DNA of 38,768 bases from Nanobdellota archaeon (GCA_018819065.1 JAHJQL010000067.1:1-38768); one strand, 5' to 3'; shown: positions 16,926-26,151, counted from the first letter of the stretch. Numbers and translations are program-made. Notes: generated from the letters alone by a model not told the origin.

Positions 16926-18016
16926 AAAAGATGAGACAAAACCTACAAGCAATAGAGCACAAAGCTTTGCAAAAAGATAATAAAACAACCATTCATTACG
17001 GGCTAACAATAAATATAGACATAAATGATTTCAACATCGAAAACATTTCATTAAAAGAAAACATTGCAGAGATTAACATAAGCACTCCAAAAGAAGTCAA
17101 AATAACAGACGTCAAAAAAACAAGAGTGCAATTCAAAGAAGAATTTGAAAATTCTTTTAACAAATTTCACAAAGAAAACTCAGCTCAGATAACAAAAATA
17201 GTTGTTCCAAAAAATCACATAATCAAAGAACCAATAACTATACATACAAACACAGTTTCGAAAAATACACTTCAAGAATTCTTTTTTGAAATTGAAGAAA
17301 ATACAGAAGTGACAATAATTGATGTTTTATCCGACCAAACAAAAGAGGACGGTTACAACAGCCGATTAATCAACATACTTGCAAAAAAAGGATCAAAAGT
17401 CAATTATTTCTGCATACAAAAATTGAATGATAAAAAAGTTCATTACGAAAAAAAAGTTTTCATAGCAAGAGAATCAGCAAAGATTAATATAAAAGAATTT
17501 TCTATAGGAAGCAAAGTATCAATCTCAGAAACAAAAACAATTCTTGAAGGACAAGGAGCCAGCGCAAAAGTTCAAAACAACTTTTTTTCATCACAAAAAC
17601 AACAATTTGACATCAAAGCAGAAGCAATACACAAAGCCAAAAACACTTATTCAGAACTATTAGGAAAAGGAGTAATAAAGGATTCATCAAAATCATTATA
17701 CAGAGGAAATATTCACATACAAGAAAACGCCCACAACTCAGAAGGATTTCAAAAATCAAAACTGTTGCTAATAGATAAAGATGCACAAGCAGATGCAATA
17801 CCACAACTATTAATAGACAACAACGAAGTGAAATGCAGCCATGCAGTGGCGATTGGTCGAATAAATTCTGACAAAATATTTTACTTCATGACTAGAGGGA
17901 TAAGTGAAGAAGAAGCAAAAAGAGAAATAATAAGAGGATTTTTTGAATCAACACTCGACGGTCTTGATGAGCAATCGGCAGATATATTAAGAGAAGAAAT
18001 TAAGAGGAAAACTTGA
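16922..18016 (+). CDS. sufD: Fe-S cluster assembly protein SufD
   Basis: This 364-residue protein is the SufB paralogue that completes the SufBCD complex. The N-terminal part is divergent. The C-terminal half keeps the family pattern: KGVIKDSSKSLYRGNIHIQE, AHNSEGFQKSKLLLIDKDAQADAIPQL, EVKCSHAVAIGRINSDKIFYFMTRGISEEEA and the final helix. It is shorter and more divergent than SufB, as is normal for SufD. It is joined to sufB by an ATGA overlap. Confidence 0.92.
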   Translation: MKKMRQNLQAIEHKALQKDNKTTIHYGLTINIDINDFNIENISLKENIAEINISTPKEVKITDVKKTRVQFKEEFENSFNKFHKENSAQITKIVVPKNHIIKEPITIHTNTVSKNTLQEFFFEIEENTEVTIIDVLSDQTKEDGYNSRLINILAKKGSKVNYFCIQKLNDKKVHYEKKVFIARESAKINIKEFSIGSKVSISETKTILEGQGASAKVQNNFFSSQKQQFDIKAEAIHKAKNTYSELLGKGVIKDSSKSLYRGNIHIQENAHNSEGFQKSKLLLIDKDAQADAIPQLLIDNNEVKCSHAVAIGRINSDKIFYFMTRGISEEEAKREIIRGFFESTLDGLDEQSADILREEIKRKT

Positions 18017-18018
18017 AC

Positions 18019-19227
18019 ATGGATGTCAAAAGAATAAGAGAAGATTTTCCAATACTAAAACGAGAGATTAAAGGAAATAAACTAGTATACTTAGATAACG
18101 CTGCAACAACCCAAAAGCCATCTCAAGTCATAAACGCGATAAAAGACTACTACGAGAATTATAATTCAAACATACACAGAGGAATACATAAGATGAGCGA
18201 AGAAGCAACGATTGCATATGAAGAAGCACATAAAAAAGTTTCAAAATTCATAGGCTCAAAATTTGAAGAAACAATATTTACAAAAGGAACAACAGAGTCA
18301 TTAAATCTCTTAGCAAGTATCTTAAAAAATAAAATTAAGAGGGGGGATGAGATTGTCCTTACACAAATGGAACATCACAGCAACATAGTTCCCTGGCAAC
18401 AACTAGCAAAAGAAAAAGGCGCGAAAATAAAATATATAGAAGTTAACTCTGATGGAACGCTAAAAACAGAGCAGTTTTCACAAATTATAACAAGCAAAAC
18501 CAAGATAGTTTCAGCAGTTCACATGTCAAACGTCTTAGGAACAATAAACCAAATCAAAGAACTTGGAAAGATAGCTCATGAGAATAAGTCATTATTCATA
18601 ATAGATGCGGCGCAAAGCATTCCACACATGACTGTGGATGTCAAGAAGATTAACTGCGACTTCTTAGCGTTTTCAGCACACAAAATGCTGGGACCAACAG
18701 GCATAGGTGGATTATATGGGAAAAAAGAATTATTAGAAGAACTACCTCCTTTTCAAACAGGCGGAGACATGATAAGGCAAGTTACATTCAAAGAAGCAGT
18801 TTGGAACGACCTTCCGTGGAAGTATGAAGCAGGAACACCAAACATAGCGGGTGGAATAGGATTTGGAGCAGCCATTGATTACCTAAAAAAGATTGGTTTA
18901 GAAAACATTCAAGAACACGAAGAAAAACTCATCAGAAAAACATTCAAGACTCTTGAAAGAATTAACGGAGTAGAAATTTACGGACCAAGAATAAACAGAG
19001 GAGCAGTATTTTCTTTTAACATAAAAGGAATACACTCACACGACTTAGCATCACTTCTAGATGATTATGGAATAGCTGTAAGGGCAGGACATCACTGTGC
19101 AATGCCACTTATGCAAACTATGAACATACATTCATCAGTAAGAGCATCTTTTTACTTGTACAACACAGAAGAAGAAGTAGAAAAACTCGCAGAAGGACTC
19201 AAAAAAGCTTCAAAAATATTTGCATAA
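18019..19227 (+). CDS. sufS: Cysteine desulfurase SufS
   Basis: This 402-residue PLP enzyme takes sulfur from cysteine as a persulfide for Fe-S assembly, and probably also for tRNA thiolation. The PLP lysine is in SAHKMLGPTGIGG, the cofactor-binding segments are LDNAATTQKP and DAAQSIPH, and the catalytic cysteine is in RAGHHCAMPLM. The length fits SufS (about 405). I chose ATG 18019, three bases after the sufD stop; the track's TTG at 18013 adds MN only. It is the only cysteine desulfurase in the window, so it is the natural donor for ThiI encoded further on. Confidence 0.96.
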   Translation: MDVKRIREDFPILKREIKGNKLVYLDNAATTQKPSQVINAIKDYYENYNSNIHRGIHKMSEEATIAYEEAHKKVSKFIGSKFEETIFTKGTTESLNLLASILKNKIKRGDEIVLTQMEHHSNIVPWQQLAKEKGAKIKYIEVNSDGTLKTEQFSQIITSKTKIVSAVHMSNVLGTINQIKELGKIAHENKSLFIIDAAQSIPHMTVDVKKINCDFLAFSAHKMLGPTGIGGLYGKKELLEELPPFQTGGDMIRQVTFKEAVWNDLPWKYEAGTPNIAGGIGFGAAIDYLKKIGLENIQEHEEKLIRKTFKTLERINGVEIYGPRINRGAVFSFNIKGIHSHDLASLLDDYGIAVRAGHHCAMPLMQTMNIHSSVRASFYLYNTEEEVEKLAEGLKKASKIFA

Positions 19228-19231
19228 AAAA

Positions 19232-19648
19232 ATGATTATCGACGACGATTTAAACAAGGCAGAGGATATGTATAAAGAAAACATCCTAGACCACTACAAA
19301 AACCCGCGAAACTATGGTGATATGAAAACAGCAGATGTTGAGCACACAGAATTCAACGCTTTGTGCGGAGACAAAATAAGATTGATGCTAAAAATTGAGA
19401 AAGAAGTTATAAAAGATATTAAATTCACAAGCCAAGGGTGTGCGATAAGCAAGTCATCAATGTCAATGCTTTCAGAAGAAATAAAAGGAAAAACACTTTT
19501 ACAAGCAAAAAAAATAGTAAAACAAGACGTATTCAAAATGTTAAACATACCAATAAGTGCTGTTAGAACAAAATGCGCCTTACTACCATTAGACTTACTC
19601 AAAAACACCATTAAAATATATGAGAATTACAAAGAGAAAAAACAATGA
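19232..19648 (+). CDS. sufU: SufU/IscU-type sulfur acceptor or scaffold
   Basis: This 138-residue protein accepts sulfur from SufS or carries nascent clusters. The signature is ILDHYKNPRNYG, NALCGDKI, SQGCAISKSSMSML and RTKCALLPLDLLK, giving the three conserved cysteines plus an Asp ligand. The ATG at 19232 is four bases after the sufS stop; the track's TTG start lies inside sufS. Its stop overlaps sufC in ATGA. In Bacillus, SufU is a zinc protein that takes sulfur from SufS, and adjacency to sufS favours that role here. Confidence 0.92.
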   Translation: MIIDDDLNKAEDMYKENILDHYKNPRNYGDMKTADVEHTEFNALCGDKIRLMLKIEKEVIKDIKFTSQGCAISKSSMSMLSEEIKGKTLLQAKKIVKQDVFKMLNIPISAVRTKCALLPLDLLKNTIKIYENYKEKKQ

Positions 19649-20379
19649 AGCTAGAAATAAAAGACCTGCATGTAAACGTGGAAGGAAAAGAAATCTTAAA
19701 AGGAATATCACTCACGATAAATAAAGGAGAAGTAGCAGCGATAATGGGTCCTAATGGAAGCGGAAAAAGCACGTTATCATTTGCAATAATGGGACACCCA
19801 AAATATGAGATAATGAAAGGACAAATACTTTTAGACGGAAAAGATATCACAAAACTAAAAACAGACGAGCGAGCAAGGAAAGGGCTTTTTTTATCATTCC
19901 AATACCCAGAAGAAATAGCAGGTGTTACAGTTACAAACTTCTTAAGAACAGCGATGAACTCAAAAAGAAAAGAGCCAATAAACATTTCTGAGTTCAAAAA
20001 AATCCTTGATGAAAACACAGAGAAGCTACACATAAATCCTTCAATGCTTAAAAGATACCTAAACGAAGGATTCTCAGGAGGAGAAAAAAAGAAGATGGAG
20101 ATACTGCAATTGCTAATGCTCAACCCACAATTTGCAATACTAGACGAGACAGACTCAGGACTAGACATTGATGCGATGAGAATAGTTGCAAACGGCATAA
20201 ACACGCACTCAAACAAAGAAAACAGCGTTTTACTAATAACACACTACCAAAGACTGCTAGAATATGTAAAGCCAGAAAAAATACATGTCATGCTTGATGG
20301 AAAAATAATGTTTTCAGGCGGAAAAGAACTAGCATTAGAACTAGAAAAAAAAGGCTATGACTGGCTAAAACAAAGATAA
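19645..20379 (+). CDS. sufC: Fe-S assembly ATPase SufC
   Basis: This 244-residue ABC-type ATPase powers conformational changes of SufBD during cluster assembly. Walker A is GPNGSGKST, the SufC-specific Q-loop segment is LSFQYPEEIAGV, the signature is FSGGEKKKMEILQ, and Walker B is AILDETDSGLDIDAM. The switch His is in ITHYQRLL. It is the last gene of the SUF set. Having sufC at the end rather than beside sufB at the front is a less common order. Confidence 0.96.
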   Translation: MKLEIKDLHVNVEGKEILKGISLTINKGEVAAIMGPNGSGKSTLSFAIMGHPKYEIMKGQILLDGKDITKLKTDERARKGLFLSFQYPEEIAGVTVTNFLRTAMNSKRKEPINISEFKKILDENTEKLHINPSMLKRYLNEGFSGGEKKKMEILQLLMLNPQFAILDETDSGLDIDAMRIVANGINTHSNKENSVLLITHYQRLLEYVKPEKIHVMLDGKIMFSGGKELALELEKKGYDWLKQR

Positions 20380-20419
20380 ACTAAAACTTAATATACTGAT
20401 AAGTTTTTTCAGAAAGAAA

Positions 20420-20851
20420 ATGAACAAAATATATCTCTCCATAACTGAAGCTGAAGAACTACTTCCAATAATTAGAAAGAAACTCAGGAGACTAATTGGG
20501 ATAAACAAAGCACTCTCAATACTCAACTCTTTAGACTTAGAATATGAAGATGAATATGAAACACTAATGCAAGACATAAAAATAAACAAAAAGTTTCACA
20601 AACTATCATTTGAGTTTTACAATTTAATGGAAGAACTACACGAAAACGGGTGTATTCTAAAAGATATTGAAGAAGGAACAGTAGATTTTTACTCATTCTT
20701 TGAAGGCAGAGAAATATTTTTATGCTGGAACATCAAAGAAGAAAATATAAAATATTGGCATGAACTAGAATGTGGTCGGCAATGCAAAAAACCAGTGTCA
20801 ATAATTAAAAACAACCTGGCAAGGCCTAAAAAAGAATTTTTTATAAGATGA
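20420..20851 (+). CDS. DUF2203-family protein
   Basis: This 143-residue cytoplasmic protein has the DUF2203 pattern: an N-terminal ITEAEELLPIIRKKLRRL helix, a central helical hairpin, then ENGCILKDIEEGTVDFYSFFEGREIFLCWNI followed by YWHELECG. The family has no established role. The conserved G-C-x-L-K-D and LCW/YWH motifs suggest a conserved binding site. It lies 40 bases after sufC with a possible weak TATA at about 20387, and 16 bases before the aminopeptidase gene, with which it is probably co-transcribed. Confidence 0.8.
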   Translation: MNKIYLSITEAEELLPIIRKKLRRLIGINKALSILNSLDLEYEDEYETLMQDIKINKKFHKLSFEFYNLMEELHENGCILKDIEEGTVDFYSFFEGREIFLCWNIKEENIKYWHELECGRQCKKPVSIIKNNLARPKKEFFIR

Positions 20852-20867
20852 TGCGGGTGAAAATAAG

Positions 20868-22352
20868 ATGAAACTAAACATTATAACTGGAAGTATAGAA
20901 GAGATAAAGACTGAATTACTAATTATTGGACACTTTGAAGATGAACTTTTCAAAAACAGAGAATTAGACTTAAAACTAAAAAACATAATCACAAAAGCAC
21001 TAAAAGAAAAAAAGTTTTCAGGCGAATTCAAACAAGTGCTCATAACATCAACCTTTGGATTGATTAGACCTGAAAGAATCATGCTGCTAGGTCTTGGAAA
21101 ACAAAAAGAATTTACAATCGAAAAACTAAGACGAGTATCAGGCTTGTCTGCAAAAATGGCGAGGGAATCAAACATGAAGAGTTTTACAACCACTCTTTCA
21201 GACATAAACATCAAAGATTCAAGTCTTGAGGAGACAACACAAGCAGTAACAGAAGCAACAATCCTTAGCCTATACCAATTCACAAAGTACAAGACAGTTG
21301 ACAAAGAAAAAATAAAAACAGTCAACGAAGTAAGTTTTCTATCACAAAACCCAAAGAAAGCAAAGAAAGGGTTAGAAAAAGGAAGAATAATCGCAGACGC
21401 AACAAACTATGTCAGAACACTAGTAAACATGCCGCCAAGTGAAGTAACACCAACATACCTGGCTAATGAAGCTAAAAGAATTGCAAAAGAACAAAATATA
21501 AAAGTTACAATCTTTGGAAAAAATGAACTCAAAAAGAAAGGCATGAACGGAATACTTGCCGTTAACAAAGGAAGCTCACAAGAACCAAAACTAATAATTC
21601 TAGAAACAAACCCAAAAGCAAAGAAGAAAATTGCAATAGTTGGAAAAGGAGTAACTTTTGATAGTGGTGGACTAGATATAAAACCATGGCCCTATATGGT
21701 TGATATGAAATCAGACATGGCAGGCGCAGCAGCAGTCCTTGGAACAGTTCTAGTAGCATCCAAACTAAAGCTTCCAATCAACGTCTTAGGAGTTATGCCT
21801 GCAGTAGAAAACATGCCTGATGGCTCTGCACAAAAGGCTGGAGATATAATAACCTCTTACAACAAGAAAACAATAGAAGTGATAAACACAGATGCAGAAG
21901 GAAGAATAATCCTTGCAGATGCAATAGCTTATGCAGAAGAGCAAAAACCAGATGCAATAATAGACCTCGCAACACTAACAGGCACATGCATATACGTGTT
22001 TGGATACGCAGCAGCAGCCATGGTAAGCAATGATGAAAAACTAAAAAAAGCATTAACACAATCATCACAAAGAACATTTGAGCGAGTATGGGAGCTTCCG
22101 CTGTGGGATGATTATAGGGACGCAGTCAAAAGTGATGTAGGAGATGTTAGAAATATTCCCAAAGGAAAAGGGTATGAAGCAGGAACAATAACAGCGGCAA
22201 CATTCATAGAAGCATTTGTAAAAAACACTCCGTGGGCACACTTAGACATTGCTGGAACTGCGTGGTTTGTAGAAGAAAAAGAATATATTCCAAAAGGAGC
22301 AACAGGGTATGGTGTACGATTATTAACAGACTTGCTTGAAACTTGGAAATAA
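20868..22352 (+). CDS. pepA: Leucyl aminopeptidase, M17 family
   Basis: This 494-residue two-metal aminopeptidase removes N-terminal residues from peptides in the cytoplasm. The metal and substrate sites are in GKGVTFDSGGLDIKPW, DMKSDMAGAAAV and NTDAEGRIILADA, the last being the family signature. The N-terminal macro-like domain occupies about residues 1-150. The length matches E. coli PepA. A GGGTGA ribosome binding site lies seven bases before the ATG. Confidence 0.95.
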   Translation: MKLNIITGSIEEIKTELLIIGHFEDELFKNRELDLKLKNIITKALKEKKFSGEFKQVLITSTFGLIRPERIMLLGLGKQKEFTIEKLRRVSGLSAKMARESNMKSFTTTLSDINIKDSSLEETTQAVTEATILSLYQFTKYKTVDKEKIKTVNEVSFLSQNPKKAKKGLEKGRIIADATNYVRTLVNMPPSEVTPTYLANEAKRIAKEQNIKVTIFGKNELKKKGMNGILAVNKGSSQEPKLIILETNPKAKKKIAIVGKGVTFDSGGLDIKPWPYMVDMKSDMAGAAAVLGTVLVASKLKLPINVLGVMPAVENMPDGSAQKAGDIITSYNKKTIEVINTDAEGRIILADAIAYAEEQKPDAIIDLATLTGTCIYVFGYAAAAMVSNDEKLKKALTQSSQRTFERVWELPLWDDYRDAVKSDVGDVRNIPKGKGYEAGTITAATFIEAFVKNTPWAHLDIAGTAWFVEEKEYIPKGATGYGVRLLTDLLETWK

Positions 22353-22361
22353 TTATCAAAA

Positions 22362-22369
22362 TTTATAAA
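22362..22369 (+). promoter_or_regulatory. TATA-like box of the archease-rtcB operon
   Basis: TTTATAAA is centred 27 bases before the ATG at 22393. This supports that start over the track start at 22369, which overlaps the box itself. Confidence 0.55.
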
Positions 22370-22392
22370 TGATTTTTTTATTCTTTAATACT

Positions 22393-22806
22393 ATGAAATT
22401 TGAATATTTAGAAGATGTGGCAACTGCAGACATAGCTTTCAGAGCGCGAGGAAAGAACCTGAATGAGTTATTTGAGAACTGCGCTTTAGCTACAACAGAT
22501 ACAATGGTTGATACAAAAACAGTAAAACCTAAAGTTACAAAAACGATAACTTTAGAACATAATGACTTAGAACAACTTCTATTCTTGTTTTTATCAGAAA
22601 TAACATATTTTAAAGATGCAGAACTATTATTCTTCTCAAAATTTAAAGTAAACATAGACGGAAATAAATTAAAAGCGAAGATGTATGGTGAAAAGTTCAA
22701 CAACAAAGTCATTTTTAGAAATGATGTTAAAGCAATAACTATGCACATGCTAAAAGTGGAAAAGAAAAAAGAGAATTATTACGCTACAGTCGTTTTAGAT
22801 ATATGA
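22393..22806 (+). CDS. Archease, RtcB ligase cofactor
   Basis: This 137-residue protein activates the RNA ligase RtcB, speeding its guanylylation in tRNA splicing and RNA repair. Family signs are KFEYLEDVATADIAFRARG (with the metal-binding Asp), ELFENCALATTDTMVD, LFLFLSEITYFKD, and the C-terminal AITMHMLKVEKKK ... ATVVLDI. The rtcB gene follows with essentially no gap, the classic pairing. Confidence 0.93.
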   Translation: MKFEYLEDVATADIAFRARGKNLNELFENCALATTDTMVDTKTVKPKVTKTITLEHNDLEQLLFLFLSEITYFKDAELLFFSKFKVNIDGNKLKAKMYGEKFNNKVIFRNDVKAITMHMLKVEKKKENYYATVVLDI

Positions 22807-22807
22807 G

Positions 22808-24277
22808 GTGATTAAAATAGATAATGTTCCAAAGGAAATAAAGAAAATATCAGATGTTGTCTGGGAAATACCAACAAGCTACAAGAGCGGGATGAAGGTT
22901 CCTGCAAGGATATATGCGAGTGAAAAGCTGCTTCGAGAAATGGATCCTGGAGTGTTTGATCAAGTGACGAATGTTGCTTGTCTTCCCGGAATACAAAAAC
23001 ATGCATATTGCATGCCAGATGGTCACTGGGGATATGGTTTTCCAATAGGTGGAGTTGCAGCCTTTGACCTTGAAAAAGGTGTTATAAGCCCTGGGGGGAT
23101 TGGATTTGATATCAACTGCGGCATGAGATTGATGACTACAAATCTGACTTTTAAAGATGTTGAACCAAAACTAAAACCACTCGTTAACCTACTCTTTGAA
23201 AAAGTTCCAACAGGAGTTGGTGCAAAAGGTTTTTTGAGAATGAGTGAAAACCAATTCAAAGATGTAATGGTTCATGGTGCTGATTGGTGTGTAGACAATG
23301 GTTATGGCACAAAAGAAGACATTAAGAGAATAGAAGAATATGGCTGTATAAAAGGAGCAGACCCTTCAAAAGTAAGCGAAAAGGCGATAAAACGAGGAAT
23401 AAAACAAATGGGGACGCTTGGAAGTGGGAATCACTACCTAGAAGTCCAAATGGTGACTGCAAAAAACATCTTTAGACCTGAAATAGCAAAAAGGTTTGGC
23501 ATAACAACTCCTGATCAGATTGTAGTTATGGTGCATTGTGGAAGTAGAGGTTTTGGGCATCAAATAGCAACTGACTATTTGTCAGTTTTTAACAGAGTAA
23601 TGGTTGAGATGAAACTAGGTGTAAAAGACCGAGAACTAGCATGCGCACCCTTCAAGAGTAGAGAGGGACAAGATTACTATAAAGCAATGGCTTGTGCGGC
23701 AAATGCAGCCTTTATGAACAGACAAGTTATCTTACACAGGATAAGAGAGAGTTTTTCTCAGATATTTAAAAAAGAACCTGAAGACATGGAAATGAATATG
23801 GTATATGATGTGGCCCACAACATAGCAAAAGTAGAAACACACAAAATTGACGGAGAAAAAATGGAAGTATTAGTTCACAGAAAAGGATCAACAAGATCAT
23901 TTGGTCCAGGACATCCTGAACTGACTGAACAATATAGAGATGTAGGCCAGCCAGTAATAATTGGTGGAAGCATGGAGACTGGTTCACATTTATTGGTTGG
24001 AACAGAAACTGCTATGAATGAGACTTTTGGAAGTACTGCTCATGGTTCTGGACGAACAATGTCAAGAACAAAAGCAAAAACAATGGTTAGAGGAGATGAG
24101 TTGCAGAAAAGTATGGAGAAAAAAGGAATTTACGTACGAGCCGCATCAATGCTAGGACTTGCAGAAGAAGCAGGAATTGCTTATAAAAATATATCTGAAG
24201 TTGTGCAAACACTGGAAAAAGCAGATATTTCAAGAATGGTTGTTGGCTTTAAACCAATAGGAAACATTAAAGGATGA
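22808..24277 (+). CDS. rtcB: tRNA-splicing RNA ligase RtcB
   Basis: This 489-residue GTP-dependent ligase joins 2',3'-cyclic phosphate and 5'-OH ends, as after tRNA intron removal. Metal ligands are in GFDINCGMRL (Cys), GSGNHYLE, HCGSRGFGHQ and YDVAHN. The guanylylated His is in STAHGSGR. No intein is inserted. The start is unusual: the only in-frame near-upstream start is GTG at 22808. That GTG lies within GAGGTGA, itself a good ribosome binding site, with an in-frame ATA six codon-bases later and no in-frame ATG nearby. GTG is my choice. Confidence 0.96.
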   Translation: MIKIDNVPKEIKKISDVVWEIPTSYKSGMKVPARIYASEKLLREMDPGVFDQVTNVACLPGIQKHAYCMPDGHWGYGFPIGGVAAFDLEKGVISPGGIGFDINCGMRLMTTNLTFKDVEPKLKPLVNLLFEKVPTGVGAKGFLRMSENQFKDVMVHGADWCVDNGYGTKEDIKRIEEYGCIKGADPSKVSEKAIKRGIKQMGTLGSGNHYLEVQMVTAKNIFRPEIAKRFGITTPDQIVVMVHCGSRGFGHQIATDYLSVFNRVMVEMKLGVKDRELACAPFKSREGQDYYKAMACAANAAFMNRQVILHRIRESFSQIFKKEPEDMEMNMVYDVAHNIAKVETHKIDGEKMEVLVHRKGSTRSFGPGHPELTEQYRDVGQPVIIGGSMETGSHLLVGTETAMNETFGSTAHGSGRTMSRTKAKTMVRGDELQKSMEKKGIYVRAASMLGLAEEAGIAYKNISEVVQTLEKADISRMVVGFKPIGNIKG

Positions 24278-24286
24278 CGAAAGACA

Positions 24287-24294
24287 TTTAAATA
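24287..24294 (+). promoter_or_regulatory. TATA-like box of the helix-turn-helix gene
   Basis: TTTAAATA is centred about 26 bases before the ATG at 24316, consistent with a leaderless message separate from rtcB. Confidence 0.5.
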
Positions 24295-24315
24295 TGAAGA
24301 ACCCAAAACTTAACT

Positions 24316-24714
24316 ATGGCTAATTTAAAATTCATGCAACCACAAGAAGTAGAAGTACTACTAGTCTTACCGGCCATTAGAAGAGAACTCGCTATTGAGA
24401 TGAAAAACCTTGGCTTAGAGCAAAAAAAGATAGCGGAGTTGTTATCCGTTACAGAAGCAGCTGTGAGTCAATATATGAAATCTAAACGTGCTGTAAAAAT
24501 AAAATTCAGCCAAAAGGCATTGAGTGCGATAAAAAAGTCTGCGAAGAAGATAAAGGACAAGCAGATGATGCTTTCAGAAACCCAAGCTTTGCTAAAACTA
24601 ATGAAACAACTAGGCATAACTTGTCACTCTCACAAGGAACTGGCAGATGTATCAAGAAAATGCATAACTTGTTTTTCATCTGAAGAAGAATCTTGTTGTG
24701 AGAACAAAAATTAA
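24316..24714 (+). CDS. Archaeal XRE-like transcription regulator with Cys-rich tail
   Basis: This is a 132-residue predicted DNA-binding protein. Residues about 22-60 (RRELAIEMKNLGLEQKKIAELLSVTEAAVSQYMKSKR) form a helix-turn-helix of the kind found in archaeal COG2522-like regulators. A helical linker follows. The C-terminus has five cysteines (ITCHS, KCITCF, SCCENK), spaced like a metal or Fe-S sensing site. It ends six bases before the convergent thiI gene. Its targets are unknown. A cysteine-bearing regulator in a region full of sulfur genes is suggestive only. Confidence 0.8.
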   Translation: MANLKFMQPQEVEVLLVLPAIRRELAIEMKNLGLEQKKIAELLSVTEAAVSQYMKSKRAVKIKFSQKALSAIKKSAKKIKDKQMMLSETQALLKLMKQLGITCHSHKELADVSRKCITCFSSEEESCCENKN

Positions 24715-24720
24715 AAACAA

Positions 24721-26151
24721 TCATTTTTTCTTAAAATAATTCTCAAAATCCCTAACACTAATCCCTGCAGCATTTACTCCTTTCTTTTTAAGAGCAAAAG
24801 CGACGTTCTCGCTAAGAACACCAAATTCACACACAAACAAATAAGAATTGTTCTTTTCAAACTCATCAAGATGATCCCAAATTTTTGAGTATGGGATGTT
24901 TAACGAAGTCTTCAGAGGAATTTTTTTTTGTATTTCAACACTTCGAATATCAACACTCACAATTTCAGAACTACACTCCAAACAAGCAGGCTTCACATTT
25001 TTTACATCAAGAATTCCTTTTGTAACAATCATATTCTTAACAGCAGAGACTATTAACTCTTGAGACAGCGTTATTTTGTTCAAATCATTTTTTTTAGGAG
25101 CAGTTGTTACAGGTCCACTACTAAGATTGCAATACTCTTTAATTTTTTCTGACATTGAAAATGTGCCAAGAAACCTTGCTTTTTTCATAATATCTATCTT
25201 GTCAAAACAAATCAAAGGCCTTAAAACATGAACAGAAGACTGTTTTTCTATGAAAAGCAGACTTTCAAGTGTTTGGCTTGATTTCTGAGCCAAGGCTTCT
25301 CCTGTAACAATTGCCAAGTGTTTTGATTCTTTAATGATTTCCTCACTTATCTTGTACAAAGCAATTTTGTAAGCAATTTGTCTCAAGCTACTTTCAACAT
25401 CTTTTTTTATTTGTTCAATAATCTTTTTACCATCAACAACGTATATTCTTGGTTCGTATCCAAAACAGTACTTTGTGATTAAAAAATTATAAATCTTTGA
25501 AATGTCATAAAGCAATTTCTCATCCATTATATTTACGAATAAAAAGTCTATCTTTGATCCTCTCTTCATCATTTCAAAAGCAGCAACTGGGCTATCTATC
25601 CCACCAGAAAACAAGCATAGAACCTTATCAGAAATACCTGTTGGAAGACCGCCAACGCCATCAATTATTTTAGTAAATAAAAAACAGTCATCCTTTCTAA
25701 TTTCCAGGTGGATGGCTACATCAGGGTTTTTGAGATTGACGCCTTTACTAAGATTGTAAATGGATGAGCCTATTTCTTTTGTTAAATCAATCGAGTTAAA
25801 ATCATGCTTTCCAACCCTTCTGATGCTTATTGAAAAAATTTTATCTGACACCAGTTTCTCAGATGCTTTTTTTACTTTTTTTATAAGATCTTCTTTTGAT
25901 GAAAATTTAAAGCTGTATGCTGGAGAGATACTTTGTATACCACTAACCCTTATTAGAACTTCTGATGCATCGTTGACTTTATTTGTGTAAATTACAAATC
26001 TACCGCCAAGATTATCTATCTTAAAATCATCAATGTAATTCCTTTTCAAAGCATCCTTTATTGCAAGTAAGTATTTCCTTTCAAAAAAAGGTCTTGTTCG
26101 GTTGCTTTTAAGGCCAACTTCTCCATACCTTAATAATATGCAGTTATCCAT
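24721..26151 (-). CDS. thiI: tRNA 4-thiouridine synthase ThiI with rhodanese domain
   Basis: This 476-residue enzyme makes 4-thiouridine at tRNA position 8. A ferredoxin-like and THUMP region covers about 1-165, including LLRYGEVGLKSNRTR. The PP-loop is LFSGGIDSPVAAF. The AANH domain continues to about 390, with TGEALAQKSSQTLESL and an EYCN motif matching the redox-active Cys of E. coli ThiI. The C-terminal ~85 residues are rhodanese-like (VSVDIRS, then LFVCEFGVLS with the persulfide Cys near 441). Many archaeal ThiI proteins lack this domain. SufS encoded upstream is the likely sulfur source. A TATA-like TTTAAAAC lies about 27 bases before the ATG. Confidence 0.93.
   Translation of the reverse strand: MDNCILLRYGEVGLKSNRTRPFFERKYLLAIKDALKRNYIDDFKIDNLGGRFVIYTNKVNDASEVLIRVSGIQSISPAYSFKFSSKEDLIKKVKKASEKLVSDKIFSISIRRVGKHDFNSIDLTKEIGSSIYNLSKGVNLKNPDVAIHLEIRKDDCFLFTKIIDGVGGLPTGISDKVLCLFSGGIDSPVAAFEMMKRGSKIDFLFVNIMDEKLLYDISKIYNFLITKYCFGYEPRIYVVDGKKIIEQIKKDVESSLRQIAYKIALYKISEEIIKESKHLAIVTGEALAQKSSQTLESLLFIEKQSSVHVLRPLICFDKIDIMKKARFLGTFSMSEKIKEYCNLSSGPVTTAPKKNDLNKITLSQELIVSAVKNMIVTKGILDVKNVKPACLECSSEIVSVDIRSVEIQKKIPLKTSLNIPYSKIWDHLDEFEKNNSYLFVCEFGVLSENVAFALKKKGVNAAGISVRDFENYFKKK

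Noticed and set aside
22808-24277. Intein or insertion within rtcB
   Set aside because: The length and motif spacing match a plain RtcB, with no extra domain.
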